DNA from: Acidimicrobiia bacterium | Lineage (GTDB): Bacteria > Actinomycetota > Acidimicrobiia > Spongiisociales > UBA5794 | Direction of reading: 5' to 3' | Assembly: GCA_030599515.1 (NCBI GenBank) | Contig: JAUVNV010000040.1 | Location: forward strand, 1 to 13,263 | Length of the DNA stretch: 13,263 nt | In this document: piece by piece, positions 12,439 through 13,263 of the stretch | Position numbering within the stretch: the first letter of the stretch is position 1 | How the letters are laid out: each line of letters begins with the position of its first letter | Made by a program: the position numbers and the translations under genes | The notes under the pieces: generated by a model | Databases searched by the model: none | Told to the model about the DNA's origin: nothing | The model's input: the letters and a program-made list of their open reading frames with translations, nothing else

Positions 12439-13263
12439 ACCGCGACGATCTCTCCCTTCTGAAGAAGACCGAGCTCCTCGATCGGGCAAGGGCAACCGGC
12501 CTTCGCGGACGATCGAAGATGACCAAAGCCGATCTCGTCGAAGCCCTCATCGAGATCGAGAGCGACGAAAACAGCTCTACCGAAGCGGATGCCGGTCCGA
12601 TGATCCCGATTCCCGGAGTCAGCCAGGAAGACCGGGTAGAGGCCCGAGCACGAAGAACCGAGCTCTACGACCGATTGGCCGATCTCGTGGACCAAGACCG
12701 GCTGTGTCGGTGGCGCAGCATCGAGGGACATGGCTGCGGTCTCCCTGTTGTCAGAAACGAAGACTCGTGCGCCCTGCACACGAACCGGAGTCGATACGAC
12801 ACGGCGGTGCCCATCACGGGACGACTCGGGTTCGACACATGGCCGACGCTCTTCCGTCACCTCCACCTTGCGACCTACGACGTCGACGAGATCGGCCTCG
12901 ACCCGGTATTGCACGAGATGGTGTGGCACGTCCTCAACGGCCTGTACTACGACTACTTCCGGGTCGACGTCGAAGGCATCGAGAACATCCCGATGGATGG
13001 CGCCGCCATGATCGTCGCCAACCACGGCGGAGCGGCCCTCCCGTACGACGGAGCGATGCTGGCGCTTGCGGTGCTGAACGAGGCACCCACGCCGCGCCGG
13101 GTCCGTGTGAGTGCGACGGAGATCTTCAACATGCTCCCGTGGGTGTCCCACATGTACCGGAAGGTCGGCGCTGTGTACGCGACCCAGGAGGACGCCCGCC
13201 ATCTCCTGAATCGCGGAGCCTTGCTCGGCGTGTTTCCCGAGGGGGAATCCGGCTTCATGAAGC
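12435..13263 (+). CDS. PlsC-type acyltransferase with N-terminal Rho_N-like domain and Cys/His knuckle (3' end outside window)
   Basis: The frame is open from ATG 12435 to the window end (276 codons, no stop). The ATG overlaps the SDR stop as ATGA. Residues about 5-40 (LSLLKKTELLDRARATGLRG, then SKMTKADLVEAL) match the short helix-extended-loop-helix of the Rho N-terminal/SAP-like type. Residues about 44-66 look like a disordered acidic linker. C91, C101, C112 and H115 form a C-x9-C-x10-C-x2-H pattern like small zinc knuckles. The acyltransferase part has NHGGAALPYDGAML (196-209) as motif I, with HX7D (H197, D205) where the classical motif is HX4D, and GVFPEGESGF (265-274) as the later FPEG motif. 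The likely role is acylation of a glycerolipid or lysophospholipid at the membrane. The fused small domains suggest binding to something else. The assignment to the acyltransferase superfamily is firm; substrate unknown. Confidence 0.9.
   Translation, partial: MNRDDLSLLKKTELLDRARATGLRGRSKMTKADLVEALIEIESDENSSTEADAGPMIPIPGVSQEDRVEARARRTELYDRLADLVDQDRLCRWRSIEGHGCGLPVVRNEDSCALHTNRSRYDTAVPITGRLGFDTWPTLFRHLHLATYDVDEIGLDPVLHEMVWHVLNGLYYDYFRVDVEGIENIPMDGAAMIVANHGGAALPYDGAMLALAVLNEAPTPRRVRVSATEIFNMLPWVSHMYRKVGAVYATQEDARHLLNRGALLGVFPEGESGFMK

Noticed and set aside
12186..13202. A 338-codon minus-strand frame opposite the SDR and acyltransferase genes
   Set aside because: It has no recognisable domain, and the plus strand carries NH...D, FPEG and Rho_N-like motifs in an uninterrupted frame.

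Overview
The window is GC-rich (about 60% or more by eye), densely packed, and looks like the chromosome of an actinobacterium, possibly a deep-branching class such as Acidimicrobiia. The lineage is inferred from gene content and style: a five-helix membrane-bound sulfite-oxidase-like enzyme, an SDR/acyltransferase pair, a YbdK-type ligase, and start codons with no Shine-Dalgarno sequence sitting 6-9 nt behind TANNNT boxes. No mobile element, RNA gene, CRISPR array or phage gene was found. No stretch over 300 bases lacks a gene.

Layout. The 3' end of an mgtE-type magnesium transporter (+) enters at the left edge. From 566 to 8091 seven genes lie on the minus strand. Read in the direction of transcription they are: a YbdK/GCS2 carboxylate-amine ligase and glutamine-dependent NAD synthetase (GTGA overlap); a USP-CBS two-domain protein; a polytopic membrane molybdopterin oxidoreductase; then a class IV PLP aminotransferase, an unknown 145-residue protein (ATGA overlap) and a Thr-rich lipoprotein. 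On the plus strand, 8158-9333 encodes an M20 amidohydrolase. Its 3' end overlaps by 35 bp the 3' end of a convergent aroF-tyrA pair (minus strand) for entry into the shikimate pathway and tyrosine synthesis. Divergent from aroF is an SDR/epimerase-like gene, coupled by ATGA to an acyltransferase that runs off the right edge. The acyltransferase has no stop in the window and carries an unusual N-terminal Rho_N-like helical domain plus a C-x9-C-x10-C-x2-H knuckle.

The most striking non-coding signal is a family of 7-bp tandem repeats related to TANTCGG. They occur in every intergenic gap longer than 90 bp (2355-2446, 3998-4153, 5081-5251, 11359-11493) and not in the shorter gaps. Each gap has its own variant, in two gaps beside perfect GC hairpins. 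They resemble in kind the heptameric STRR repeats known from heterocystous cyanobacteria. They also create false N-terminal extensions of neighbouring reading frames, which I trimmed.

Most genes are metabolic housekeeping. The points of greatest interest are the heptamer family, the Rho_N/knuckle/acyltransferase architecture, the chained dyads upstream of aroF, and the internal twin-arginine motif in the molybdoenzyme.
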